From Alphaproteobacteria bacterium (GTDB taxonomy: Bacteria; Pseudomonadota; Alphaproteobacteria; UBA8366; GCA-2717185), in assembly GCA_016764135.1 (NCBI GenBank), contig JAESSL010000135.1, positions 1 to 5,622 on the forward strand: a DNA stretch of 5,622 nucleotides, read 5' to 3'. The notes below the pieces were generated by a model, which saw only the letters and a list, made by a program, of their open reading frames with translations, was not told where the DNA came from and made no database searches. The position numbers and the translations under genes were made by a program. How positions within the stretch are numbered: the first letter of the stretch is position 1; each line of letters opens with the position of its first letter. Shown here one piece after another: positions 5,411-5,622 of the stretch.

Positions 5411-5622
5411 ATGGTGGATCTGGTGAATGAGCTGGAGGGCAAGGTTGCGATTGTGACCGGCAGCGCGCGCAATATTGGTCGTGCGACGGCGGAGGAATTG
5501 GCGCGCGCGGGCGCGTCGGTGGTCATTAATGCACTAAGCCGAAAAGATCTGTGCGAGGAAGTCGCCGAGGGAATCAACGCATCAGGCGGGCGCGCCATCG
5601 CCGTGATGGCGGATTGCCGGGA
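5411..5622 (+). CDS. Short-chain dehydrogenase/reductase (SDR), N-terminal part only
   Basis: The 70 complete codons in the window give the start of a Rossmann-fold SDR. Strand 1 is KVAIVTG (11-17), leading into the cofactor loop TGSARNIG (16-23). A helix follows at about 24-33, then AGASVVINALSR (33-44), where R44 after strand 2 fits an NADPH preference (inference). The third strand ends in D68, the residue that usually contacts the adenine ring. The loop has Asn at the middle glycine of TGxxxGxG; the TGxARNIG form occurs in a well-populated SDR branch, so this is not a defect. The catalytic Ser-Tyr-Lys lies beyond the window, so the substrate cannot be judged. The ATG at 5411 follows AGGGG by 10 bases, and an in-frame TGA (5384-5386) closes the frame upstream. 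SDR enzymes act on alcohols, ketones, sugars or acyl-ACP in the cytoplasm. Confidence 0.85.
   Translation, partial: MVDLVNELEGKVAIVTGSARNIGRATAEELARAGASVVINALSRKDLCEEVAEGINASGGRAIAVMADCR

Noticed and set aside
5418..5482. SDR cofactor loop damaged by loss of a glycine (TGSARNIG).
   Set aside because: TGxARNIG is a recognised variant of the glycine motif in many SDR proteins, so it is not a sign of a pseudogene.
1..5622. Mobile element, CRISPR array, tRNA or phage defence system.
   Set aside because: No transposase, terminal repeats, regular repeat-spacer pattern, cloverleaf or defence-type domain was seen on either strand.

Overview
The window looks like ordinary chromosome of a flagellated alphaproteobacterium, perhaps a Rhodospirillales relative. 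This rests on the E. coli-type stator proteins, moderately GC-rich codons and Shine-Dalgarno (SD) sequences before nearly every gene. The lineage is an inference from family resemblance; nothing in the window fixes it. I found no tRNA, rRNA, CRISPR array, insertion sequence or phage gene.

Positions 1-3243 read leftward. A motA gene (3243-2383) is followed after 12 bases by one motB paralog (2370-1462), whose stop overlaps the start of a second motB paralog (1465-530) as ATGA. After 122 bases that hold two inverted repeats comes an RDD-family membrane protein (from 407, running off the left edge), which probably starts at TTG. The three stator genes should be made from one message. MotA and MotB form the ion channel that drives the flagellar motor, with MotA surrounding a MotB dimer anchored to peptidoglycan.

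Positions 3244-3461 are the divergent leader between motA and a rightward flavin reductase gene (3462-3938). That gene meets, tail to tail with 23 bases between, a leftward threonine ammonia-lyase gene with a C-terminal ACT domain (5182-3962). Positions 5183-5410 are a second divergent control region. It holds a perfect 6-bp-stem palindrome, a 10-bp-phased TTAnCAT repeat and a TATAAT box. The right edge holds the first 70 codons of a short-chain dehydrogenase/reductase gene.

The point most worth pursuing is the single motA with two tandem motB genes. Both MotB proteins keep the proton-carrying Asp, and a 26-residue block around it is identical. The motB nearest motA, however, has Asn where the OmpA-like domain normally has the peptidoglycan-binding Asp of the GHTD motif. 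This suggests a mixed or specialised stator. I cannot show that it is undescribed. The metabolic genes on the right have no clear functional link to the motor genes.
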